Shown here: positions 51,363 to 61,942 of the stretch, in pieces | Layout: the number at the start of each line of letters is the position of its first letter | Position numbering within the stretch: position 1 is the stretch's first letter | Assembly (NCBI GenBank): GCA_032173965.1 | Contig: CM063283.1 | Coordinates: forward strand, 111,609,108 to 111,673,107 | Length of the DNA stretch: 64,000 nucleotides | Reading direction: 5' to 3' | DNA from: Sitta carolinensis | Taxonomy: Eukaryota; Chordata; Aves; Passeriformes; Sittidae | Translations under genes and position numbers: made by a program | Notes under the pieces: model-generated | The model's input: the letters and a program-made list of their open reading frames with translations, nothing else | Told to the model about the DNA's origin: nothing | Database searches by the model: none

Positions 51363-54300
51363 GGAGGAATGAAGGGAAGGAAGAAATCTGTATGTTGTTA
51401 GAAATAGCATTGACAATTCTATACAGACTGTAATGACTCTGAAAGACCCAATTAAGGCAATGGAAATGCAGAACCAGTAATGCAGAGATGAATCATCTGA
51501 CCTAAAATAGAGGGAATGATGAAACACATGAGGGAACAAAGTGTGTCATTTTAGCTTTTACAGCAAAATAATTCCAGACATAATCTCTCAAAAATATTTG
51601 GCCAACAGAAACTGTAAGACAGTGTGGTTTACTGCAGCTCTATGCAGGTACAGTGGAGAATTTATCTGTTACAAGCTAAAATGGACAGGTCTGCCCTTCT
51701 GCAGGTGTCAGACACAAAAGCCAGGCAACACCTAAACTACCACATATGCCAGCCCGTCTCCAAGAGTGACACTGCCAGTTAAAGATATAAAATAAATCAA
51801 AAATCCATTTATCATCTTTTTTAATAGATGTCAAACATGCCATGAATTACCAGGTCCCACCTCACTTTCTCTCTTCCAGTGTAGTCCTAAGAAATAAAAT
51901 GAGACCAGAGCAGCTCTCAGGTCTGCAGCAGTTGGGAAGCAGCAGGAAAAAAAGTTTCCAATGAAGAGACTTTACACATTCACAGAACTTTTACAGTCCT
52001 GATTTAAATGAAAAAAATCTCTTGCTTAAGGGGGCAAACCCCCATATCCAGGCAGCTGAGCAGCCTGTCAGAGGGGAGAGGAGAGAATTTCTGTTGTACA
52101 TCACACACTTCTGCAGATTCCTGGGGAAAAATATGCCCCTTCAGTAACTGAAGAGTCCACTGACAGGACTGCAGGGATCAGATTCCTCAGCCACTCTAGA
52201 TTAGCCTGGAAAATGCTAATCTCTCCTGTGAGTGTGTCAGGTTCCAGCTGCAATTCCCCTCTTTGCCATCCTTGCAGCATGACAGACACCCTCTGCTTTT
52301 CCCTCTTCATCGTCCACATGCAATGGGAAATTTGTATTTTCACCATGTCCTCTTAAAAGGGAACTTTTTTTGCATTTAAAGACAACTTCACTGATACTTT
52401 GTGCTACTCTGGAAACAAGAGGAGATCTCAAGATGAGAAAGAACAGCCACATACACTGAAATACAACAGCTGAGTCCCTCTATGCCTCTTCGAGACTCTC
52501 AGTATTACCTGTGCTTTAATTAGCCATTAATTGGACAGATAAGTGCCATAATCTTTTAGCCCAGCACTAAAATACACCTGCATAACCTTGAAGGCCATTT
52601 CAACCTAAGGCCCAATGTCAACTTAAGTTTTTCCTAGTCCTCAGTCATCAGCTCACACAGCTAGTGAAATGTGCAGTACAGACAGTAATGCTTCAGACAC
52701 ACTAACATCACAAAGTACAAAAATAAAAGAGCTTAAAGCAGATTTGTCCACATATCTTTATCCTTTGTGCAATTATTCTGATTAGCTCTTGGTAGATCTG
52801 GATAGTTCTCCCCATTAAAAACATTTTTTTTTTTTAAATTTGTGGGGATTTTCCCTCAAGAAGGTCCATGACAACACCAAAGAAGATGCTGTAATAAGTC
52901 ATCAAGCGTCTGACAAACAAGACAGTGCAGCTCATGCATGGAATTTTGTGGTGAAAAAAACCTGGAATTTTACCATCAGGGTTGTTTTCAAACAGAAATA
53001 CTCGTGCTGTGGCTCTCCAGGACATATTCCTGTTGTGGTGACCCAGAACTATGACCTCTGTGAACACAGCTAAGAGAAGGACATTGGAGAGATCATTTGT
53101 ATAATTGAGAGAGGGGAAGCCAACTGTGTAATGGCACAGAGAAATTTTGTCTCTTCACATTCAGCATTCAAAATTATATGTACACAGGGCTGTGTAAGCA
53201 CTTGTAGCTCCCAAATCCCTGGAATATAACAAGATACAGCCAGTTTGGTCCCCAGCAGGATGCTGGTTCTGGAGAGGCAATCAGCTTCTCCCTTGCCCAT
53301 CTATCACTGGCTCCTGTGTAATGAACTGCCACAGGGAACTGGGGGAAAGAGTGCTAAATTGACAGAAAAGCAGGTCAGGCAAAAAGGCCTCTTCCAGTGC
53401 ACTGCTTCTGTCCTTCAGAACTGTAAAGCAACACTTGCTAAATAAATCCCCATTCTGTTTTGGGAGCTGAATTCATCATGCATAGGATGTAATTTTACAG
53501 AATCGACAATAAATTCAGTCGGTAGCCTGAACATAAAGACATCAATAATTCTGTATCATTGCTATTTTTGCTATGCCACTTGAGCTTTCCCCTCAGTAAT
53601 GAATAAATCCATGTGGAGATGACATCAGTCAGAGTGCCCAGGCCATAGAAATGCAAAGCTGACCCTCAGCTGTCACAGGGCAGAACTTCCGTTCATGACC
53701 TGAAAGCAATTTCCTTATCTCACACCACGGGCATGTCTTTATAGCGCACAGAAAGGCACAAGAGTAAGTCTGGAGTTGTTATAAATTGCAAATTCTCATT
53801 GAAATACACAGTTTGTCATCTAAGAACCAGAATGTTAACATCAGAAATTAAATTAGTGACACAACAGCATCCTGGCACTATCTGATGAAACAAAGAAATG
53901 AAAACATATTTTTTCAGCAAGCCAATACCTTTACTTCCTAACTTTTGCACTGTTTTCTAGACAAGAACTTACCACAAATCACCTCTACCACTTGGATACA
54001 ATTGCTGAAAAGAAAAATAATCTACTCGACATACACCACACTTCTCCAGCATCTCAGCAATGCACAAACACAAATGGAGTTGCTGAAATTCTGGAAATTG
54101 CTGTCCATCTCTGTGGAATCTCCAAGCCCAGAAGATTGTCATTTGAGGCCAAACTGACTGATGCTGAGGAATGAAAGCATCAAGCTCACTCTTCCAGTGT
54201 GCCATAGCCCTAATAGCTCTTTGGTGCTCTGATTCACTCACATGAACCTTCTCAAGAAGTGAGGCTACAGCCACGCTGCTTTCTGCCAAGAAACTCAATC

Positions 54301-54430
54301 CCTAAAGCCACATTTACAGGAAAGCAGGACATTAACAGCATTACTGTACTAAAGCAAAATTTTGCATTATCATTCCGTTTGTTCTTCCTGGAAATTAACT
54401 TTGTTAAACGTGAATCAAAGCATAAGCCTT

Positions 54431-54432
<2 letters not shown>

Positions 54433-54486
<54 letters not shown>
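54433..54486. repeat. Poly(T) tract, 54 bp
   Basis: The longest homopolymer in the window. Its length may be affected by sequencing slippage. Confidence 0.9.
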
Positions 54487-54490
<4 letters not shown>

Positions 54491-57171
54491 GTAAGCACCA
54501 GAAATTTTTTTCCTTGCTTGAACTTATTGTCTGGACAGAATTTCAGAAAATGCTTGCCATATCATCCGTCTCTCCATTCGGTTTTTCCTGAATTTCTTTA
54601 TATACAGAATAAGCTGGATGAACACACTTGTAACTAGGAAACCAAAGCCTCTTTTTAATATTCTTACACGCTTCCACTGTAATCAGAATACTCAGGATTT
54701 TAATTTTAGAAGGCTCAGACACCAAACTCCAGCTGAAGTTACGCAGAGCTGGGAGAGCTGCTAACACAAAATTGCACCGTATCTGCTGCGCTGTGACAGA
54801 TTTTCTATTTCAGTTGCTCCTGCAGCTTTTCATCAAAGTGTTTTTTAGAAATACCCACGAATTTGCAACTCCTTACTAGCTGCAAATGAAGACTTTTTCA
54901 TGCTTTAAGCATAGTAACCCGTGACTGTCTGCCCACTTAGAGAAAACACGCACCAATGCCTGTGGCTTATTTGTCTCTGAATCATTGTCCAACCTGGGGA
55001 ACAACCACCTTTTTAAAGAGGAATGTGTTCTTGCTGTTTAACAGCTCTCTGGGTTAATATTGCCACCCAGCTTGTCACTGTCTGGCACCATTTATCTGAA
55101 CCTGTCCGAGCTGTTGCATGTGGGCTCCAAGTGGAAAATATTAACTGGATTGTGCTATTTGCAGAAGAATGAGGCTGTCAGCTAAAAAAGCTCAAGACTT
55201 GGCATTCAGAAGCAATACCAGGAATGAAGGCAGTTTTACATCATTCTGTATTATAGTTATTTTCCTAGTAAGAAATTTACATCTTCAGGAAGAGTCTTGT
55301 CTGTGTGCCTTGTATCACACCAGTAATGGAAATACTGCAATTTTTTTTAATGTTCACGTTGTGTATCTCACTGTCTGGTTTTCCCTCTCAATGCTGGGAA
55401 GTGTGTCTCCTTTCATGACAAGATAAGTGACAGGTTTTAACTAGAAAAAGTAAGATTCCTTACTTACCTGGTAGTATTTGTTATAGGAAGTGTCATCTGA
55501 ACACATGAGAAGAACTAAATAAAAATCCAGGCACCCTTTTCCGAGCACAGCTGTCATCAATGAGAAACTGGTGGAAAATTCTGTGTTTGCATTTTGGCAA
55601 GCCATTAAGTTTTGGCAGAATATTTGGAATCAATAAAGTGAGACCTCTGGAGTTCCCAGGAACATCTGCTGCATTCAAAGGCATGGGTTCATTCAGACGT
55701 GTTCTGTGATCCCAAGTAACTGAGCTCCACATCCCAGAAGTTCTCTGGTCTCTGAAGGAATGGGGTAACAGCCAGAGCTTTTGCTCCACTGATAAGATTT
55801 TCAGGGCCAGAGAGACAGAAGGGAGTTTCCCAGAGACTGATTATCTCCCTCTGCAGTATGTCCTTGGCAATAATCAGTTCCAGAGAATTTGGTGAGAAAC
55901 AATAGACAACACCCTGGGCCTGGCGTTTTGCATTTGTGCTTTTATCGTGGTTACAGGATAAGGCTGGAGCTGGAAAAGCCCCACTGCCAAGGGGGAAAGG
56001 CTGCTCCAGCAGGATACACTCCCAAAGCCACCAAAGTACAGAAAAGCTCTCTCTACATGGACAGAGAATCAAAGAAAATTTACTAAGATGACAAACGTTA
56101 GCATCTCCATCTAGTCAAGGCTCCCCCTCGAAATGAAGCAGCCTCTTCTGTCCTTATCCTCTCTCCCCTCTCCAAACCAAATTCCTCTCTGCAAAACTCT
56201 TTCCCAGCTGCTAATAGAGGAGTGCCTCGGGGTATCTGAGCTATTTCTAAGGCTCTCTGCAGGAAAAGAACCTGATATCATTAGTTTAAAATTAATCACA
56301 CATGGTCCAAATCTTTATTAAAGAAAATTTTACAGTCTCTACATGTAAAAGAGCTGAAACTACAGATCTAAAAAAAAAAAAAAAAAAAGACAGATTAGCT
56401 CCATGATATGACTTTATACCAACTATTTTTATATTGAAAATGTTAGTGTTAAAAACACTGAACTAACCAGAGTACACAACTTTGCCCTTGAGTGCAATAT
56501 TTACACTACAAAAACCAGTAATTCTCATAATTTCAACCAATGCAAGTGTTTTAGTTTTCACATGTTAATTTTCTCACAGTATCCACATATAATCACCCTT
56601 TATTTTCTTTAAAGTTTCTTAACATTCTACATTTCGCAGGGGCTCAGTTTTTAACAGAATTCCAGTGATAAAGCTTGTTGGCAAATATGATCCAAAGTTA
56701 ATCTGAGCAGTTATTGGATACTCCAAATAGAGAACAAACCTTACACTTAACAAACATGCACCTGGTAATAACAGCTGCAACCACACATACAGATGAAAAA
56801 TATATCAAACTAAGCCACCCATCAAAGCTTCTAAAATTAGAAATGTTGAAAAATACGTTCATAAACAAGCTAATCTTGAAGAACCAGAATACATTCAAAT
56901 AATTGGGAATGATACATTTGACAAAATTAACCTACTTAGAGACAACTTAAACCTTCAGTAGTTCTACAGAATGAATTCCTTCCCTAGATTTCATTAGAAT
57001 CAAGAAAAATCTGATTTACAGGGATATAAGGTATCCATAAACTTCAATAACATCAAGTCAATCAGACTCGATCGTGAAATACAGTCGGATTGTCTTTCTG
57101 AATCACAGAACCTTGGAGATTGCATTCAAAATTTTCTCAAATTATCTGTTTGTAAGAATGACAAAACCATA

Positions 57172-57640
57172 GAATCATAGAACGTTCAGGGTTGGAAGAT
57201 CATCCTGTTCCACCCCCTGCCATGGCAAGGACACCTTCCACAGTCCCAGGCTGCTCCAAGTGCTGTCCAACCTGGCCTGGGACACTGCCAGGGATTCAGG
57301 GGCAGCCACAGCTCCTCCAGGCACTCTTTTCCAGTGCCTTACTACCCTCACAGGGGAAAATTTCTTCCTAATATCTAACCTAAATTTCCCTTTTTCCAGT
57401 TTTTACCCATTCTCCCCAGACCTGTTACTCCAGTCCCTGATGAAGAGCTCCTCTCCAGCTTCCTTGCAGGTCTCTTCAGATTCTGAAAGGTGTTTTGAGG
57501 TCTCTGCACAACTTTCTCTTCTCCAGGCTGAACACCCCAAATTTCCCAGCCTGTCTCCATAGGGGAGGTGCCCCAGCCCTCTTATCAACTTCATGGCCTC
57601 TTCTGGACTCACTCCAAGAGAATTATACAAGCCACAGCAT
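57172..57640 (-). mobile_element. CR1 LINE 3' fragment
   Basis: 'accatagaatcatagaacgt', 'gatcatcctgttccaccccc', 'gtccaacctggcctgggaca', then 'ctaatatctaacctaaattt' and 'caggctgaacaccccaaatt'. Minus orientation. Confidence 0.85.
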
Positions 57641-58235
57641 GGGCTCTGTTCTACTGGTGCACTTTCACTAGGGAACCAAACAAATTAAAAATACTGCTAA
57701 TAAATGCCTGCACAGCAAGACACAGACACGTGAAAGGACACCTTTCAGCAGGGTAATTCTGGGACAGAGATCCTCCATCTGTGCCACAGGCCCTTTTGGA
57801 GAAGCACAGATGAGAAATTATGCAAGACCAGTTTCTGCTTGGCTGAGAAGTGAGTACACATGAGGAAAAAAAATAATAAGAAAAAAGGTTAGCAGAGCCT
57901 TGATTTACAAACTCAGGTTAGCTCCCCAAATCCTCCCCTGGCAGCCCAGCCAGTGTCACTGCACAATCTGGTTTATGGGAACAGATGCAACTGCTCTGCC
58001 AGTTGTTTGTTCCCATCACCACAGCAGCCCCTGTGCCAGAGCAGTTGTCTGCACACCCGCACAGCAAACCAGACCAGGGAACTCTTCCAGACAACACCAA
58101 AGAGCTTGCTGGGGTTTTGTGCTGCCTCACAAAGCCACACTCATCTCAGGGCACGAGTCCCTGAGTGAACAAAAACTACTCCTTTCACAAGCAGCTTCCC
58201 AAGTTTCCAAAGCTATCAAAAGAGCCAGCAATGAC

Positions 58236-58280
58236 AAAAAAAAAAAAAAAAAAAAAAAAAAAAACAAAAAAAAAACAAAA
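58236..58280. repeat. Poly(A) tract with C interruptions
   Basis: About 29 A residues, then c-interrupted A runs. Confidence 0.85.
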
Positions 58281-58789
58281 CACCAAGATCTGGAGAGGGA
58301 AAAAAGGAGCCAGACTCAGTAAGGTACATGGCCTTTCCTTCCATGAGTTTAAGCCCATTTGCAACAAAACCTCAGCAAAAAAGGTTTAAACGCATCCCTA
58401 AACACATTCCAGGGATTCTACAGCTGCTTCAGAGTATTTGTGACTTAGGTGGGATATCTAAAAGCACACTGAAAACATGTATGGGATTAGATGGTAATCT
58501 CTAGAGCTGTCCATAATGAAAAGATAAAGCGCCAGATTAGCTTTCAACGAAAACAAGAGAAATCTTGTAATTCTTAATTTCTATTTTAATACTTGCATTT
58601 TGACGCATAAAGCTCTATTCAGGTATTTAATTCAAAGCGGATAATCACGACGGAGAAGCAGCCTAAAGCAATGATAATGGCCATTATAATTTTTTCCAAA
58701 TTGCATCGAGACAAGTGAGTACAGCAGTTACAAAGGGCCTGAGCCAAAACCCACTGGGATCTGGGCACGTGTGTCCCTGATGGCAACGG

Positions 58790-59405
58790 AGCGTGGTGGG
58801 CTGGCTTGGGACGGGGACAGTGGGTGGCTTGTTGGGGACAGTGGGTGGCTTTTGAGGGGAATGGGGGTGGCTTTTGAGGGGAATGGGGGTGGCTTGTAGG
58901 GGACAGTGGGTGGTTTTTGAGGGGGATGGTGGTAGCTTTTGAGGGGGATGGTGGTGGCTTTTGAGGGGGACAGTGGGTGGCTTTTGAGAGGTTGGGGGGT
59001 GGCTTGTGAGGGGAATGGGGGTGGCTTTTGAGGGGCAGCGAGTGGATTTTGAGGGGAATGAGGGTGGCTTTTGAGGGGACGGGGTGGCTTTTGAGCAGTT
59101 GGGGGGTGGCTTGTGAGGGGAATGTGGGGACTTCCGAGGGACAGCGGGTGGTTTTTGAGGAGAATGATGTTGGCTTTTGAAGGACAGAAGGTGTTTTTTT
59201 TTTTGAGGGGAATGTGGGGACTTCTGAGGGACAGTGGGGGTTTTTTGAGGGAGAGAGTGGGTGGCTTGGGAGGGGTTCAATGGACGGCTTGTGAATGGGA
59301 CTGTGGGCAGCTTGGGGCACTCGGTGACTTCTGACGGGGACAGTGGTGGCTCTTGAGGGGGACAGAAACGTGAGGGGTGAGGGGGATGGCTTGTGAGGGA
59401 CACAG
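58790..59405. repeat. G-rich minisatellite, units of about 20-23 bp
   Basis: A diverged tandem repeat built on 'ggtggcttttgaggggaatg', with variants 'gggacagtgggtggc' and 'ttgagggggatggtggtagc'. The plus strand has closely spaced runs of 3-5 G, so it can form G-quadruplexes. The minus strand is proline/serine-rich when translated (KATHCP, PPPFPSK) and open in two frames, which I take as a repeat artefact. It lies just upstream of the CpG island. Confidence 0.88.
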
Positions 59406-60035
59406 CGGGTGGCACTAGGCACGGCGCTTCTCCACGCACCACACTGGGCCTTACCCCTACACTTAAAAAAAAAAAAAAAACACAACAAGAAAATAACAAA
59501 AACAATAATAATATTCACCGCATTAAAAACTCACGACGAAACAATTACAAATGCCGGTGAATCGCACATTAACGCCGCACGCGGGTTCTGCCCCACACCG
59601 GCAGCGCACAGGCCCGGGGGTGTGGGGGGTTCGGATTACCACAGCGGCACCTCCCAAGCGCCGCTGTCGCGACACACGACAGGGCCCCGTCCCGCCGTGT
59701 GTGAGCCCCCCGGGCCGGGCGGGGCCGACCCCCACAGGCGCGGCTGCTGCCTCAGTTTCCCCGCGGCGGGGCGGGCTGAGGGCTGCGGCCGGGGCGCAGC
59801 GGGCGGTGCTGCCGGCGGTTTGTCCGTCTGTCGGTCTGTTGGTCTGTCGGTCGGGGGATCCCCGCCGCCGTCCCCGCTCCGTTTCCCCGTCCCCCCCCCC
59901 CCGCCCCGCCGTGCCCCCCCCCGCCGCGCCGCCCCCTCGCCCCCCGCTCCCCCCCGGCCCGGCCAATCGCGGCGCCGCGCACGTGACGAGCGCTCCCCGC
60001 GATGACCTCATCCCTCGGTTGTGGGATGACGTCAA

Positions 60036-60134
60036 ATTCAAGATGGATGGAATCACGGCGGCGGCGGCGGCAGCGCGGGCTGAGCCCTGAGCGGCGGCGC
60101 CGAGGGGGGCGAGCAGGGGGGGGCGGCGGACAGG
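60036..60134 (+). other. ZBTB21: Candidate non-coding first exon, probably ZBTB21
   Basis: The exon start is approximate (just after the CRE). It ends at a strong donor, CAGG then GTGAGTAG, at 60135. It contains a (CGG)5 run at 60056-60070 and a 16-codon upstream ORF (60043-60090). No main coding start is visible, so the coding exon would lie right of the window. The name rests on gene order: in mammals, as I recall, ZBTB21 (ZNF295) lies head to head with UMODL1. ZBTB21 encodes a BTB/POZ zinc-finger repressor, but none of that protein is in this window. Confidence 0.5.
60043..60090 (+). other. Upstream ORF in the leader exon
   Basis: ATG in context caAGATGG, encoding MDGITAAAAAARAEP and ending in TGA. 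The alanine run comes from the GCN/CGG repeat. The AAGATGG context also resembles a YY1 site, which often sits just downstream of start sites. Translation is not shown. Confidence 0.4.
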
Positions 60135-60233
60135 GTGAGTAGCGCCCGCGTGTCGCGCCCGTCCCGGGGGCTGCCCGCGCCGCGCGGGTCTCCCCGCGCA
60201 CAAATCCGTCTTTTCCTGACGTAACTCTGAGGT

Positions 60234-60302
60234 GTTTTTTTTTTTTTCTCCTTTTTTTTTTTTTTTTTTTTTTCTCTTTCCTCCTTCTCCCCCCCCTTCC
60301 TC
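60234..60302. repeat. Polypyrimidine tract
   Basis: T runs of 11 and about 22 separated by ctcc, then a C/T mixture ending in CCCCCCC, 100 bp after the leader-exon donor. Confidence 0.85.
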
Positions 60303-60522
60303 CACCGAGCGGGGATGCGGCTCCCGCGCGCATGCGCCGGTTACGAAACTCTTCCCCCCCTTCCTCGTCGGGGCGCGGCGCAGGCGCCCGGAGCGGGCGG
60401 GAGGCGCCCGCGGCCGCCGCCACATCGCCCGCCCCGCCTGGGCCCGAGCCCCGAGGGGGAGGCGCGGGGAGGCGCGCAGGGCGCATGAGCGCGGCCGGCA
60501 GCGATGGAAGGAAGGAAGGGAG

Positions 60523-60560
60523 CGGGGATGGATGGATGGATGGATGGATGGAAGGAAGGC
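60523..60560. repeat. (GGAT)n / (GGAA)n microsatellite
   Basis: Five or six GGAT units followed by GGAA units; a second small GGAA cluster lies just before it. Confidence 0.85.
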
Positions 60561-60683
60561 GGGGAGAGGCGGAGCGGGAAGCGGAGTTCCGTGCTCCGGC
60601 TTCCCCGCGCTGCGGCGCCTCGGGAGCCCGTTACCCGCTGCAGCGGGCGTGAGGGCCGCGTGAGGGACTGGTGGTGTGAGGGC

Positions 60684-61400
60684 CGCCGGGTACCGGTGGT
60701 GTGAGGGGTTCCAGGCACCGGTGCTGTGAGGGGTTCCAGGCACCGGTGCTGTGAGGGATTCCAGGTACCGGTGCTGTGAGGGGTTCCAGGCACCGGTGGT
60801 GTGAGGGATTCCAGGTACCGGTGCTGTGAGGGGTTCCAGGCACCGGTGGTGTGAGGGATTCCAGGTACCGGTGCTGTGAGGGGTTCCAGGTACCGGTGCT
60901 GTGAGGGGTTCCAGGCACCGGTGCTGTGAGGGGTTCCAGGCACCGGTGCTGTGAGGGGTTCCAGGCATCGGTGCTGTGAGGGATTCCAGGCACCGGTGCT
61001 GTGAGGGGTTCCAGGCACCGGTGGTGTGAGGGGTTCCAGGCACCGGTGCTGTGAAGGGTTCCAGGTACCGGTGGTGTGAGGGGTTCCAGGCACCGGTGGT
61101 GTGAGGGGTTCCAGGCACCGGTGCTGTGAAGGGTTCCAGGTACCGGTGGTGTGAGGGGTTCCAGGCACCGGTGGTGTGAGGGGTTCCAGGCACCGGTGGT
61201 GTGAGGGGTTCCAGGCACCGGTGGTGTGAGGGGTTCCAGGCACCGGTGGTGTGAGGGATTCCAGGTACCGGTGCTGTGAGGGGTTCCAGGTACCGGTGCT
61301 GTGAGGGGTTCCAGGTACCGGTGCTGTGAGGGGTTCCAGGTACCGGTGCTGTGAGGGGTTCCAGGTACCGGTGCTGTGAGGGGTTCCAGGCACCGGTGGT
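60684..61400. repeat. 25-bp minisatellite, about 28 units
   Basis: Very homogeneous tandem repeat with core 'ttccaggcaccggtgctgtg' followed by 'agggg'. The variable positions are C/T before ACCGGT, C/G in GTGST, and G/A in 'gaggggttcc', 'gagggattcc' or 'gaagggttcc'. Every unit except one holds the palindrome ACCGGT with a CpG (the unit at about 60961 has ATCGGT). It lies in the first intron of the CpG-island gene. A period of 25 keeps all three minus-strand frames open and produces a spurious 686-residue ORF. Confidence 0.95.
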
Positions 61401-61774
61401 GAGAAGGAGCGGCCGCCCGAGGGCTGTGAGGGACCGGCGGTCCGGCGCTTTGGCTCCGCCGGCGGCTCGCGGCTCTCGCCCGCGCTCCGGTGCCAGGTTA
61501 ACACACGAGAGAGGCGCCGGCAGGGCCGTGGCTCGGGGACGCGGCTCCTCCCCGCTGTGTCGGGAAGGGAGAGCGCCTTTCATCTCCCCCCAGCGAGCTC
61601 CCCGCGCCTAAGTGCAGGCAGGTACCGAACCTCAGCGATGGCTGTTGCTATAGACAGGGCAGGTGTCGGAGGATGGAACCGGCTCTGCTTGGTGGTGCCC
61701 GGCAAAGAGCAAAACCTTATGCACAGAAATTCCACCTGCACAGAACTTTTCCTGTGCAGTGGCCGAGCACTGGA

Positions 61775-61942
61775 CAGATTGTGCGGAGAGGCTGTGGACT
61801 CTCCCTCACTGGAGATGCTCCAGAACCATCTGGATACAATCCTGTGCCGTGTGCTCTGGGAAGATCCTGCTTGAGCAGGGAGCTGGGAGTAGATGGACCC
61901 GCTGTGGTCCTTTCCAGCCTGACCCGTTCTGTGGTTCTGTAA
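61775..61942 (+). mobile_element. CR1 LINE 3' fragment
   Basis: 'ggagatgctccagaaccatc', 'ggatacaatcctgtgccgtg', 'ggtcctttccagcctgaccc' and terminus 'gttctgtggttctgt'. Plus orientation. Confidence 0.75.

Larger units (their letters stand above)
37343..58780. other. Intergenic region between UMODL1 and the CpG-island gene
   Basis: About 21 kb without a gene that I can support. Open frames are short and lack domains. It holds CR1 fragments at 39485, 40950, 51293 and 57172, and homopolymer tracts at 49350, 54433 and 58236. The UMODL1 promoter should lie at its left end, but I see no clear core element. Confidence 0.5.
59560..60660. promoter_or_regulatory. CpG island promoter, probably of ZBTB21
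   Basis: Dense CpG and GC-rich sequence in contrast to the AT-rich surroundings. Elements in order on the plus strand are a CCAAT box (ggccaatcgc, 59961-59970), an E-box with CRE-like overlap (CACGTGAC, 59980-59987), TGACCTCA (60003-60010) and a perfect palindromic CRE, TGACGTCA (60027-60034). No TATA box is seen. This is a typical broad housekeeping-type promoter with likely CREB/ATF, NF-Y and USF input. It faces plus, away from UMODL1. Confidence 0.8.

Noticed and set aside
53969..54298. 109-residue minus-strand frame ending in YPSGRGDLW
   Set aside because: It has an even amino acid mix, but I recognise no family and there is no promoter, splice or neighbour support.
58619..59518. 299- and 273-residue proline-rich minus-strand frames
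   Set aside because: Translation of the G-rich minisatellite complement. Two overlapping frames are equally open and no domain is seen.
59523..61583. 686-residue minus-strand open frame (repeats of WNPSQHRYLEPL)
   Set aside because: It is created by the 25-bp minisatellite and GC-rich island. A 25-bp period keeps all three frames open, and neither side shows a start or splice context.
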